Assembly: GCA_021521415.1 (NCBI GenBank)
Contig: JAIQDT010000191.1
Coordinates: forward strand, 2,356,001 to 2,420,000
Origin: Bidens hawaiensis
Taxonomy: Eukaryota > Streptophyta > Magnoliopsida > Asterales > Asteraceae
DNA length: 64,000 nucleotides
Reading direction: 5' to 3'
Of the stretch, positions 34,167-45,866 are shown piece by piece. The notes below the pieces were generated by a model that was not told the DNA's origin, did not search any database, and was given only the letters and a program-made list of their open reading frames with translations. The translations under genes were made by a program, and so were the position numbers. Within the stretch, counting starts at the first letter, position 1. Every line of letters begins with the position of its first letter.

Positions 34167-36400
34167 TGTGACACCCGGTAAATTTCTCAATCCTATAAAC
34201 TAAGTAATCAACCTAATAATTAGGTGATTGTAAATATCGAGCGTGCCATGTTAGTCAGCGCGTGCATTTGTTATGTGCGCCCTGCGCGAGCGCGCCATGT
34301 TAGTCAGCGCGTGCATTTGTTATGTGCGCCCTGCGCGAGCGCGCCATGTTAAGAACCAGCGTGGGCATATGTTATATGCGCCATGCGCGAATATTTTGGC
34401 TTTATGTTTTCATGTACCTTAACGTTATGATGTCTAATGGGTTGACCGTCACGCATGATGCTAAGGCGGGTGCACCCTAAATCGTTTATGCGCGTGCGGA
34501 AGGGAACTAACCTCCCCGCATGGCGGGAACATTGAGAGCTAGTTTGTCTGAAGCTCCAAGATGGAATTGACTTCAACATAACTGATCACTATGTTGAAAT
34601 ACCAAGACCACCTGGAGAATCTACAAATGAAACTCAATGTCCCTGACTGCGAGAAGGTCACGCACCTACCCGCAGCAAAGAAATGTCCTTCACGCAGAAA
34701 GCTATGCGCACAAAGTAATACGCGCAGAACACTTAGTCTATTCTCCAGTTGTAAAGAGATTACTCCCGCCCAAAAGGAAACAGTAGCGTGTTTCAGAGAT
34801 TTTCCACTTTTTACTGTACACTAACAAAAGTACCTGAAAAAGCACACTGTAACACGAAAAGTCAACTGTCAGCCACCCTATTCTCACCAACCCCAGACCT
34901 GCATGTCCTGACCAAATCAAATCAAAATCTTTTATCCACTACTCCACTCTTAAATAAATAATAATAATTTCCATACTTTATCATCATTACCCCTAGATAT
35001 GAAAAGATTACAATCCCCTAAAGCAAGGGATTGTGTTCCCTTGAGTTTGCCTATAAATATGTAACCTAAATTATCACCCAAAACACACTTCAAAGAACTG
35101 CAAACTTGCACTAAGCCTCTCCCAAGCATCCGTTGTTTTCATTTCCGATCCTGTTACTAGGTAAGCCGAGAATATAACCTTGAGATCTACTTTCCAACCC
35201 TTATATTCTCCTATTTCTTGATCTTAATATATATGCTTCTTGTTATTTAATCGTATTCTAGACCTTCAATTCCAAGGCCAACACCAAGAAAACCCGAATC
35301 TCGATTTAATCCCTTAACAAGAACCACAGGTGAGTCTCACAGCCCCTATCCTCGCTATTTTCACTGTTTTTAAACTGTTTTCGGGGCGAGGGACACGTAC
35401 CTAAGTAATATTTTATCATGGTATACTTACAAGCTATGCAAGCGATTATGTGTTTAAATTATATTTCATGATGAGCAATGCGAACGGTTATCTAAGGTTT
35501 TCGATGTGTGTGCGCTAGAACTCGAGTAAGTGATCACTTTACCATTGGAACTCTAAGGGTAGGGACTGCTGGTTTGATCCACCCACTCGTAGGGGTCGCA
35601 CCTCTTTGCATGGACGAGTGCCTAGTATGGTCATGGGGCAGTACTATGGGTTTGAGCCCGCTCGTAGGGGTCGCACCTCTTTGCATGGACGAGCGCCTTG
35701 TTTTCCGGCACAACGTCCGCGCGTAACCCGCGGGACGGAATTATTGATTAGCTCGTAGTGGCAGCGCCACTTTGCATGGACGAGCACATTTTCCTGAAAC
35801 GTCCGCGCGTAACCCGCGGGACGGAATTATTGATTAGCTCGTAGTGGCAGCGCCACTTTGCATGGACGAGCACATTTTCCTGAAATGTTCGCGCGTAAAC
35901 CGCGGAACGATTTTATCAGAATATGCTGATAGAACTGTTTTACCAAGCATGTGTTTTAATGAAGATATCAGAATTATGTTTCAGAATGATTTGTATCAAG
36001 ATTATAATGCAATACGATTTATCAAGTTACTAAAACTTGTGAACTCACTCAGTTTATAATGATTCGAATGTTTTTACGTGTCTTTCAGGAGATAACTAGG
36101 TAGCGCATGGAGTCACACTTAGAGCACCTCACGCTGAACATCTAAAACTAGCTTTTTGGAAGATTTTAGTTCTATCCCTTCGATGCGCGTGGTTGTTCCC
36201 GCCGCGCAAGGGGATATGGCGTGGAAATCAACAGTTTTTACACTTGGATGTTTTTATAATTTTTAAACAATGTAATGTATTTGTATTAAACTTTTCATGC
36301 GCAATAAAAATCTTTGAATGTTTGCAATGGCCCGTGCTTAATTATCAATCCCCACTCGCGCGCGCCCGGCTGTTTCCGCCGCTCAGGGCCGGGTGTGACA
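34167..36400 (+). repeat. Gyp1 3' LTR (2234 bp)
   Basis: Same length as the 5' LTR. Differences seen by eye lie in the first 49-bp repeat, in the T-rich stretch after the GTGAGT donor, in the last small stem of the hairpin array, and near the acceptor. Ends at the second TSD copy. Confidence 0.95.
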
Positions 36401-36549
36401 CCCATGGACCTAAGGCCCATTCCATCTTTTATTCTATCTTCTAAAGTCCAAGCCCAACCATGTACAGTTTATTATCTAAACCGATAAACGACACGATATA
36501 AAATAAACGACATTTATTTTATTATTATAATCAAAAGTAGGATGTTACA
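36401..36549 (-). repeat. Gyp2 3' LTR, remaining part
   Basis: Starts with the TSD of Gyp1 and ends with the TGTTACA terminus at 36549. A purine tract on the minus strand (36550-36563) adjoins it on the internal side. Carries the site II-like palindrome GGCCCATTCC region of the Gyp2 promoter. Confidence 0.88.
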
Positions 36550-36592
36550 AGTCTTCCATCCTTAAAGTGGTTTCGTCCCCAAAACCTAACTA

Positions 36593-36885
36593 TTACATAA
36601 ACAAATTCAGGTAAAACTTGCGCATCTCATCCTCAGCTTCCCAAGTAGCATCTGAACCCTTGCGATGCTTCCATATCAATTTCACTAAAGGTATAACCTT
36701 GTGACGGAGTTGCTTTTCCTTGTGGTCAACTATCTCAATCGGTTGCTCGATGTAATTCAACTGTTCATCAAGCTCAATGTCCATTAATGGCACGTGAGAC
36801 ATGTCATCAGCAAGACATTTTCTCAAATGAGAAACATGGAAGGTTGAATGAATTCCTTCTAACTCTTCTGGCAAATCCAGCTTAT
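36593..36885 (-). pseudogene. Gyp2 pol, last part (integrase end and chromodomain)
   Basis: Contains STFHVSHLRKCLADD and a chromodomain remnant WKHRKGSDATWEAEDEM, ending FYLNLF. Its upstream continuation is at 49343 onward; Copia-B was inserted between them with the 5-bp duplication cttat. The two halves meet at a conserved VAYKL segment typical of gypsy integrase C-termini. Confidence 0.88.
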
Positions 36886-37302
36886 AGTAGGTTCCCAGCC
36901 GGATCTACACAGGAGTATCTCGTAACACGAGGGTGCGGAATCCCCACGTAATACGATACGAGCGTAAGATATATAATACGTTGAGACGATACACAAACAC
37001 ACGTTACAATACTAATAAACACGTTGTATTGCAACTCTTCAACACGTGATCTCGAATATCACTTACACGTACTACCCAAAAAAACCCTTTTTTTCTAAGC
37101 AAGCCGAAGTTAGGCATATATAGGCCTCGACAACTTCGCCTAATAGACTAGGCGAAGTTGTCTTAACTTCGCTTGTCTACAAGTTCGCCTACATCAGGCG
37201 AACTTGTGTGACACCATATCTAAAACCAAAACAACCAATCTAACACGATTACAGACACAGACAAAACACTAGATACTGAACTACTGACATTATGCACCAA
37301 CA
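36886..37302 (-). repeat. Copia-B 3' LTR (417 bp)
   Basis: The outer terminal base is A where T is expected (the other LTR has T). GGCGAAGTT palindromes at 37130-37205 stand directly upstream of a TATA box (37114-37125) in minus-strand transcription order. Confidence 0.92.
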
Positions 37303-37315
37303 GACTCCCCCTTGG
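37303..37315 (-). other. polypurine tract, Copia-B
   Basis: CCAAGGGGGAGTC on the minus strand immediately before the 3' LTR. Copia-C has almost the same tract at 23794-23805. Confidence 0.88.
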
Positions 37316-37381
37316 CAGTAGCTTCATATCTCTATCTTCAATCACGTGTCTAGTAATCTCAAAAATTTGTGTCTCCCGTCT

Positions 37382-40312
37382 TTAAGCATGAACACCCTGT
37401 CTGACACACACAGAGACCACTCTCTGGTACTTATTGGCTTCATCTTTCCATGCAGGAGGATAGAATATCTTCTTATCGTTTAGCACCTGCATGTCAGCTT
37501 GAGACAAATTTACCAAGTGCATGGGATCATACACTCTCAGAATCTCTTGTTCGTCTCCATCTTCCATAACCGCTTCAGCTGTTTGACTATCAACGTACCA
37601 ACACTTGAGATTCTTTAAGACATCCTTAGGCATTATATTCATCGGCACTTCTTTTAAACACCGAACCGGCATATATTTCATCACCATCCAAGGTTTGCCA
37701 TCAGCTCGCATTCCTCTTTCCTTATCTTCAACTAGCTTCCCTTTCTGCGGCTTTAACAACTCAAACTTTTTCTCTTTCACACTTTCTTTCCACACAATCT
37801 TCCCAATAATTCTGGCCATATTATCATCACTTCTATTAATTAACCCCTATTTAGCCAAATCCTTCACCTCACACTCAGGCAAGGTATTCAGAGATCTCAA
37901 CATCCTCTTAAAGTATTGAATCCCATCAAAGCGTTTAATCACAAATTATCTCAACTGCTCATCATACAACCAGCATATAATACCCTTCTTCGACTCAGCA
38001 TACCCTTTGATATTGTAACTCTTTTTGAACATTGTAGGAACCGCTGGCTTCTTTGTCTTTACAAACCACTGAGCGTATCCTTCTTTCCATCTCGGCTGCT
38101 CTTCCCACTCAGACTCATCTGTCACATCCATATCTAGACTCACAATTACTTTGTCAACGCCTGGAATATCATGTTCTACACTATCATCCTCAATCTCACC
38201 CTCTTCAATCTCACTATCGATCACAATCTGTTCACCTATCTTTTCAATCTCTTCAACAGGTAACACATCGTCATCACCCAACGTTTCCTCATCATCCACA
38301 ACCACAACATCATCACCACCTGATCCACCTGCTGTACCAGTTGCTCCCCCTGAGATATGGAAGTCCCAAGAGTTTGTTCAGTTCTTGGCAACTCACCACC
38401 TGCACCTTTCGATGCATTGGGATCATCGTCTCTATCATGACTTTTCTTTGTTCTCAACTCATCGCCCTTGCAGCTCGTCTCCCCCTGAGATGCTAAGAAC
38501 TGCTTTAGAGCATCAAAAAGTTTACCGTGTTCAACAAGGAGGGACGATTGGATCTGATTTTCTGCTACAAGGCGCTGGATAGCCTGTGTCTGGATTAGAT
38601 TTATTTTCGGCTGTTCAGCAACCACCCTTTCAAGAGCCGCTATCCTTTCAGAATCAGACAAGGTAGCATCAAAATCAAACCGCATGTGAGAAACGTCTTG
38701 AGCATAAGGTGGAGGTATTCCCAGACTGACTGGAGTATCAGAAGCATGCTGAACAGTAACCGCGGGTGGTAATGTAACAGATAACCCCGCAGTAGCTACC
38801 AACGTCGACTCAACAAATCTTGCAACAACCTCCGATGAAGTAAGAATAGGAGGTGGCAAGGAAACTATCTCTGGAGCCGAAAACTGAAACGTGGTTGGTG
38901 GAATACCAAATGATGATGATGTCACCACGGGAACACTGGAGGTGATCGGTACTGTTACAGTCATCGAAGCCGAAACCATGGTCATACCAGATAACGAGGG
39001 TGGAGAGAAACGAACCACCCTTGAGCTTTCACCAGCTCCCGAACCCTCACCAGTTCTGGCCCTCTTTGATCGACGTATCAACTGGTCTAACTCCTCCTCG
39101 AAGTCAGATTCACTGTCATCTGAGTCTTTCTTTCTCTTACCATGTATTCTTTCTTGTGTGACCAGAATCTGTCGTGCTTCAGCGATATCGTCAGCGGAGG
39201 AGTCAGAGTCGGTTCTCTCAGAATCTGCTACAGACGTAGCTACCATCGAAACATTCACACCAGATGCCTCAGCTTCTAGTGCTTGAACCTCTGCAGCTGG
39301 ATCAATCTGCTCCATATCAAAGAACCCTTGGCCACCAAAAGCAGCTTCAAGATCTACCTGTTCCTCTGGAGCTGCAACAGGATCAGCAGGTAAAGCCTGC
39401 TGTACCACAGGTGGTGGTTGAGGAACATCAGCCTGTTGCTGTGCCGGGTCCCGAAATTAATCTCCACGAGGAGCAATATAAGCAGGGTTCACCAAATAAC
39501 CAAACAATGGAGTGTGCCGCGGACGAAGCTTTGGTTTGCTACGTGCGCTTGACGACCTACATTGCGCAAAGATCCTCTTACTTACACTCTCAACATAACG
39601 GATGGGACGTCGTTGAGGTAGCATAGGTGCTACATGATTCAAAATCATCTGTAAGAATCTGGGGTACATTAAAAATCTTTCACGAGCGACAGCGCGTCTC
39701 TGACGATCGATTTTATAAAACACCATCTGACTGAAGCTGTAGGGCTTGTTGTAAGTCAGGGCTGTCATAGCAGACTGCAACTTTGCCCCATACCGTCAGT
39801 ACCAGCGTTATCACCCGACATGCACACAATCATCACGTGCATCAGAAAATGCCACTGATCCAACAAGAATCCCTTTCGCCTTTGAGTGTCACCCAAAGGA
39901 CCCGAATAGCCCATACGTAAAAATGCACCATCTCTGAATGGAGCTGAAAAATCTGTAGGATCATCTCTAGTTTCAGTCCCGAACTGCAAAGCGACTCTGA
40001 TCTGATCTGATCTGCTGAGAACTGCACCTCCTAATTGTTCACTGTGGCGCGCATAACCGGAGGCTCAACTCTACAGTCATATTCTACCGTTCGCCAGAAA
40101 TCTTCAATATTCGGAAGAGAAATGGGGAGAGTTGTAGTAATAGCGTAAAAAATACGTAAGCGAACTAGGAAGGAGATAATCTCGCGATAATCGTCGATTC
40201 CACTAGCATCCGGATCCAAAGTAATGTACATGTTGTGACCCAGAAAGAACTGTCGGTTGTTGTCATCACCTTCGTCACCACCAGCACCACCAGCTCCTGC
40301 AACAGCAGCCAT
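37382..40312 (-). pseudogene. Copia-B ORF3 (third gene after pol, env-like position)
   Basis: About 950 codons from ATG 40312 to the stop at 37382. N-terminal: Ala/Gly/Asp-rich start, then LPNIEDFW, then a helical block with QWHFLMH and MYPRFLQMIL. Middle: PRHTPLFGYL and long acidic Ser/Glu/Pro-rich linkers with basic patches such as KRKKD. C-terminal: NLKCWYVDSQTAEAV and a helical tail. Lesions: stop near 40030, frameshift near 39770-39800, stop near 39455, frameshift near 38240-38300, stops near 37945 and 37820. Copia-C has a diverged homologue of the same layout. No signal peptide or clear membrane segment is visible, so env-like refers to position only. Function unknown. Confidence 0.8.
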
Positions 40313-40314
40313 AT

Positions 40315-40339
40315 CTGCACAACAAAAGGTCTAAGTTAG
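40315..40339 (-). promoter_or_regulatory. candidate 3' splice site before Copia-B ORF3
   Basis: CTAAC (40335-40339) then a pyrimidine-rich tract and GTGCAG ending at 40315, two bases before the ATG at 40312. Same layout as in Copia-A and Copia-C. Confidence 0.6.
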
Positions 40340-40374
40340 AACATCGACAAAGCAGATCATAACTTCACTTGGTA

Positions 40375-40680
40375 CCATAAGCGAAGTTATGATAACATCT
40401 TATGTGCAGGCGAAGTTAACCATATGGCAAAGTTGAGTACAACTTCGCCTTAAACATAACTTCGCCTGATAACAAACTAGAACTTTTAAATTAAATAAGA
40501 TTAGCAGCAGGCGAAGTTATGCATAAGGCGAAGTTGAGTATAACTTCGCCTAACCCTAACTTCGCCTGAGAACAACCAGACTAATTAATTAATTAATTAA
40601 TTATGAGCAGGCGAAGTTATGCCTAGGGCGAAGTTGAGAACAACTTCGCCTAAAGCTAACTTCGCCTGAATCTGAAACGG
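40375..40680. repeat. nested palindrome cluster upstream of ORF3 (Copia-B)
   Basis: Three successive ~100-bp units (from about 40408, 40508 and 40612). In each, an outer pair CAGGCGAAGTTA/TAACTTCGCCTG encloses an inner pair GGCGAAGTT/AACTTCGCC. A (TTAA)n stretch lies at 40583-40603 between units two and three. Confidence 0.85.
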
Positions 40681-42483
40681 CGTAAAACAGAGGTCCGATC
40701 ATGGTTTGTTTGGTGTTTTTGTGATTGAAAACATGAAAAGATGTTACTATGGAGATCTAGACGATCAAATGAGTTACGAACACATTAGAAACAGATTGAT
40801 TATCGGGTGTTTAAAGGTTGCATGACCGAAGTCACGAATCGGACCAAAAAGACTTCTGATTAACAACATTGACAAGAATTACATGTCATACCGAGCCTAC
40901 ACACCTTTAACACAGATTGGAAACAGATAATAACAAGGTTCGATTCGAGGATTAAGTTCGCCGAGTGTTAGGAGTGTATATAAGTTCGCTGAGTTTCTGA
41001 TAATATGTAAAGGGTTTGACCAGCCTGACCTTTATATAGGTTTAAAAATACAAGGGCGAAGTTAAGATTAACTTCGCCCCTGTGACAACTTCGCTTGTCA
41101 ACAGATTATTTTAACTTCGCTTAAGGTCAACCATGGTCAACTTCGCCTCTTTACAAGTTCGCCTATTTTAAATTACCAACAAACCTTATAAATTTGATCA
41201 AATTTCAACGGTCTTTTAAAATCCTCCGTTAAAGATTTAAACTTTATAATCAAAGAACCAAGTAACAAAGTTTTAAACCATAAAACGAAATTTGCAATGA
41301 AAATTTTAGAAATTAAATAAAACGGGATCAAATTTCAGTCTTGACGTGAGCCTGCATGTTTTAGAAAAGATCCGAACAAGAATCATACTAATTAAGTGGC
41401 TGTCAGATAGATCCATGTTCAGCGGTATTATGACATAAAGAAACAGGTTGTAAGCAGGTATAAAACTTAGTATGGTTTTCATCGCTTCTGTGATACGGAT
41501 TAGGTTCAATTAAGCTCAAAGTTTAGATGGACATCACATGAGAGATTGTGATGCCTCATATCTATTCTCAAAGCGTATTTGGCTTTCCCCAAGTCACCCC
41601 GAATTGACCTCGACCCGTAGTGTCTGATTAAACAGTAAGTACATATCGATCTTTAGAGTCTTCTTCCCGTTCTCTTTCTTGCCTCTTGACTGATATATGT
41701 AACAACATAAGCTTCAGAAGGCTTAACAACATTTTTTTAATAGAGATATTAATACAGCTTCAAATAGTAAACGACTCCAACTCCCGAATATGGATCACTG
41801 CAGGTACTTGACACACAATCTTCTCGAGAATCAGAACACTAACGGGCTCGTGTATGACTGGGTAATCACTTTTCTGCCTATCATTCGGAAAGATGTATAT
41901 GGAGACATGCACAACTCAGAATGATTCTCCACATTAAATCCAGGAGATTTAGTTTGTATCACTTCTACTTTTACGCACCATATAATGCTACCATAACTTA
42001 CAATGGTTGTTCTAGACTCTTTTAGGCCTAATAACTTCACCAGTTAAGCACACAGAAATAGTTTTTCTATCACTTTCCAAGGTTGGATCAATTTTCTTTT
42101 AGACATTGTATAGAAACTTCTTACGAAGTTATAGACTTGAAAAATTATATCATCTCCCCTTTAAAAATTTTAAAATCTATCGCCCCGATCAAGTCAAAGT
42201 CTTCAGGTAAACGGCTATCCTGAAGATCCAATGGATCAGCTGGACCGACCACATACGAGTATGTGTTCTTCTAACTAAGTATGAACGACTATTTTTCAGC
42301 AAAAGAATAAAAACCCATCATAAACCGCCCCGGTCACTTTCAGTCATCTGGTTAATGGCTATCCTCATAATCTACTAGTAGAAGTAAGGACCAAACATAT
42401 CCGAGGATGTGTCCTTCAAACCGAAGCAACCGACTTAATTCTAAGCAAGTGATTTTTTTTTTTAATAAAAACGAAAAACAAGG
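40681..42483 (-). other. Copia-B non-coding spacer between pol and ORF3
   Basis: No ORF of note. Further GGCGAAGTT-type inverted words lie at 40960-41165. Conserved blocks shared with Copia-A and Copia-C are near 41330-41400, 41560-41635, 41845-41915 and 42010-42110. Hairpins at 42250-42265 (CACATAC-GA-GTATGTG) and 42395-42412. A T tract at 42453-42463 follows the pol stop. Confidence 0.7.
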
Positions 42484-43770
42484 TTACTCTGGATTGATCA
42501 TCCCATTTAGCTCAACCAGATTTTGAAAACGGAATCGGTCAAACGCTTTAGTAAAAAGGTCACCGAAATTATCCAACGAATCAACATTTTCTAGCACAAT
42601 TAATTTCTTCTCAGCACAATCCCGTATAAAATGATGACGAATGTCACTATATTTAGTTTTGCTGTGTTTGACGGGATTGTTAGTTACTGAGATTGCAGCA
42701 GTGTTATCAATGCAAATAGGAGTTTGAGTGAAATTCAGACCGTAATCGCGCAATTGCTGTTGTATCCAAAGAACTTGGGGGCAGCAGTTCGATGCTGCCA
42801 TGTACTCTGCTTCGCAGGTGGAAATGGCTATTGAGGTCTGCTTTTTGCACTGCCACGACACCAATCTTCCTCCCAGAAACTGACATCCACCGGTGGTTGA
42901 CTTCCTGTTCTGATTGCAACCACCATTGTCAGAATCTGTGTAAGCTACCAAATCCAGTTCTCCCCCTTTCGTGTACCACAATCCCAACTTAGGCTTGCCT
43001 TTGAGATACCTCAATATTCGCTTCACTCCCTTCATGTGAGATTCCTTCAGGCTTGCCTGAAAACGAGCACAAAGACAAATTGCAAACATAATATCAGGTC
43101 TAGATGCAGTTAAATACATTAAAGAACCTATGATTGCTCGATATTGGGTGGGATCCACGTCTTCATCACTGTCAGAATCAGCACCCAGTTTGTGGTTGAT
43201 GCAAACTGGAGTATCAAATGGAGTGTTATTGTCCATCTTGAAGCGTTTGAGCACATCATGGACATATTTTGTTTGATGAATAAACATCCTATCTTTCTTC
43301 TGATCTACCTGCAATCCCAAAAAAAAAGTTAATTCGCCCATGGCGCTCATTTCAAACCTCTTTTTCATGACTGCTTCAAATTCCTGACACATGGCGACTC
43401 TTGATGCAGCAAAAATGATGTCGTCCACATAGACTTGAACGAGTAGAAGATCACCTCCTTTTCTCTTGATAAACAGCGTGCTATCGATCTTTCCTTTTTC
43501 GAACCCATTCTCAAGCAAGTAATCAGACAGAGTTGCGTACCAGGTACGAGGAGCCTGATGTAGCCCATATAGAGCTTTACTCAGTTTGTACACATGATCA
43601 GGAAAATCTGGGTCAGGGAAACCCGGAGGCTGTTCAACGTACACCACCTCATCGACTTTACCATTAAGAAAGACACTTTTCACATCTAACTGGAACACCT
43701 TCATCTCTTTGTGTGAAGCATATGCCAGGAATAGTCGAATTGCCTCCAATCTTGCCACTGGTGCAAACAC
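42484..43770 (-). pseudogene. Copia-B pol: reverse transcriptase and RNase H
   Basis: 428 open codons. RT core from FAPVARLEAIRLF, the catalytic YVDD within VQVYVDDIIFA, and SLMYLTASRPDIMFA. RNase H from AYTDSDNGG (the Copia-A copy has YGG) with CEAEYMAAS. Ends GMINPE. It is separated from the upstream part of pol by a single-base loss near 43784-43787; homology continues across the shift in the other frame. Confidence 0.9.
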
Positions 43771-45791
43771 TTCGTTGTAGTCGATCCTTCTTGCTGATTA
43801 AACCCTTTTACTACTAGCCTTGCTTTGTTCCTTATGATTATCCCTTTCTTATCTCTCTTACATTTAAAAACCCACTTTGTACCAATAGCATTTACATTCT
43901 TTGGTTTTTCAACTAATTTCCATACTTCCATCTTTTCGAACTGTGCTAACTCTTCTTGCATGGCTTCGACCCACGAACTATCCTTTAGAGCCATTTGATA
44001 ATTCTTCGGTTCAACCTGGCTGATGAAGCAGGTGTACAAGCATTCATTTATGATACCCGTGTCTTTAATGCTTGCGTAAACACATGTGTGTTCATCCAAG
44101 CTTCTTCTTGTTTGAACACCGTCAGACAGATTACCTATCACATTCCCCAAAGGGTGATTTTTGTGAAGTGCAGTAGTCTGAATCGGACCGACTTCCAGAT
44201 TGTTTTCTAAATTCGAAGAGAGTTCATCAGTGGGTGATTGATGTTGAGAGTGAAATGGGTTGTAGAATTCTTCTTCAGTAGAGGCAGCAGGATTATCAAC
44301 GGCACTTGACGAGGAAGGTTGACTTTCGTCATATCGCGGACGTTGCACAATATTCTCCTCCTTGTCATACAGAATCTGTGAAGCAATTTTCTCATCAACT
44401 TCTGCAAAACCCAAGTAAGGCATGTTAAAAGATTTGAATAGTTTATCATAGTCGAAAGCTTCATCAGGTCCCGTGCTAGGCTTTTGTGATTTGTAACTCG
44501 TAATGTCATCGTTACATACCACCTCAACCTTGCTGTTCGATAAATTAAAGACTCTTTTGTTGGGTGTCCCAACAACATATCCGACTAAAATACCTTCATC
44601 GGCTTTTTCACCAAATTTTGAGTTTGTCTTTAATATCGTACATGGGGACCCGAAAGGTTCAAGACCATTCAGGTTTGGCTTTCTACCATGCATGAGTTCG
44701 TAACAAGTTTTATTTAATCTTTTAACAGTTAAAACACGATTAAGGATATAACAGGCTGTGGCAACAGCTTCAGCCCAGAACACCACGGGAAGTTTAGCAT
44801 CTGCCAGCATGGTTCTGGCTCCTTCAATTAGCGTTCTATTCTTCCTCTCAGCTACCCCATTTTGTTGCGGAGTATACGGGGCGCTGTATTGATGGTCTAT
44901 CCCTTTCTGTAAGCAGAACATCTCCATCTGGTAGTTCTTGAACTCTGTACCATTATCACTCCTGATGTACTTAACCTTTCGCCCAACAATATTTTCAACC
45001 TTGGTAATAAAGTTAATTACCAACTGAACTGTCTCATCTTTTGCCTTCAGAAAGTATACCCAAGAGTATTGAGAGTAGTCATCGGTTACAACCAAGCAGT
45101 ATGACGTTCCACCTAGACTCTTTACATTCACAGGACCAAAGAGATCCATGTGAAGTAGGTCTAGGGTACTGATAATTGAGTTAACCTTCTTGGAGTGATG
45201 AGGTTTTATGTGTTGTTTTCCCTTCTTGCATGACAAGCATTGATCTTCAAAGTTAAAATTCTTTAAGGGAACACCAAGCACCAGCCCATTCTTGACAATG
45301 TAATTCATCTTGCGAAGATGTATATGTCCCATTCTTCGATGCCATAACTCTGACTCAGACTCAGTTGCCTTTGACAGAAGACATGATTCTTCTGTTGTCA
45401 TATCAGTTGACCTCATATCCATTACATACGTATTATTTTCTCTTGGAGCTCTCATTACCACCCATGCCTCTGGTATCTTGAAACCAGGATAAAGGACGAT
45501 TGCCTCGTTTTTAGTAAAATGCACCGTGTATTCTTTGTCACAAATCTGAGATACACTCAGCATGTTATGCTTCAATTCTTCCACAAAATTCACCTTCTCT
45601 AACTTCATTTTTCCGTTCGTCACAGTTCCAATACCACTGATTCTACCTCCACTCTCTCCAGCGAAACTAACCCTACCTCCTTGAACAGGTTTCCAATCAC
45701 GTAACAATTTCTTGTTACCAGTCATGTGCCGGGAACGGCCACTATCCACAACCCATAGATTGTTTACAGCCCTGTTCGACTGTTCCTTCAC
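43701..45791 (-). pseudogene. Copia-B pol: protease, integrase and RT start
   Basis: 696 open codons. Aspartic protease motif VVDSGRSRHMTG (usual form has Cys where Arg stands). Integrase zinc domain HRRMGHIHLRKMN...CLSCKKGKQ, catalytic core with DLFGPV, SDNGTEF and NGVAERKN as the D, D, E sites. A GKKADEG-type region precedes the linker to RT, which starts around WVEAMQEELAQF. The frame runs off after GFNQQEG because of the downstream one-base deletion. Confidence 0.9.
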
Positions 45792-45866
45792 AATTAGAGA
45801 AAAAGATTAAAATCTGGGGACCCAAGACCTACTGGTCTTGGGTCGATTAAATCTGTTGACCGGCAT

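Larger units (their letters stand above)
27229..36400 (+). mobile_element. Gyp1: complete, apparently young Ty3/gypsy chromovirus (9172 bp, TSD cccat)
   Basis: LTRs at 27229-29462 and 34167-36400 (2234 bp each) with four differences by eye, TSD cccat at 27224-27228 and 36401-36405, primer site, polypurine tract and an uninterrupted gag-pol ORF. Long LTRs, two canonical zinc knuckles and a C-terminal chromodomain place it near the Tekay/Del chromoviruses (inference from domain layout). It is inserted in the 3' LTR of Gyp2. Every feature needed for autonomous retrotransposition that I can check is present. Confidence 0.95.

Noticed and set aside
38053..38582. Plus-strand ORFs of 143-147 codons
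   Set aside because: Antisense to the Copia-B ORF3 linker; Ser/Pro/His-rich composition is a shadow of Asp/Glu codons.
37382..40312. ORF3 as a host gene or a true envelope glycoprotein
   Set aside because: It occurs at the same place in three copia copies, so it belongs to the element. No signal peptide, glycoprotein-like ectodomain or membrane anchor is evident, so I keep only the positional term env-like.
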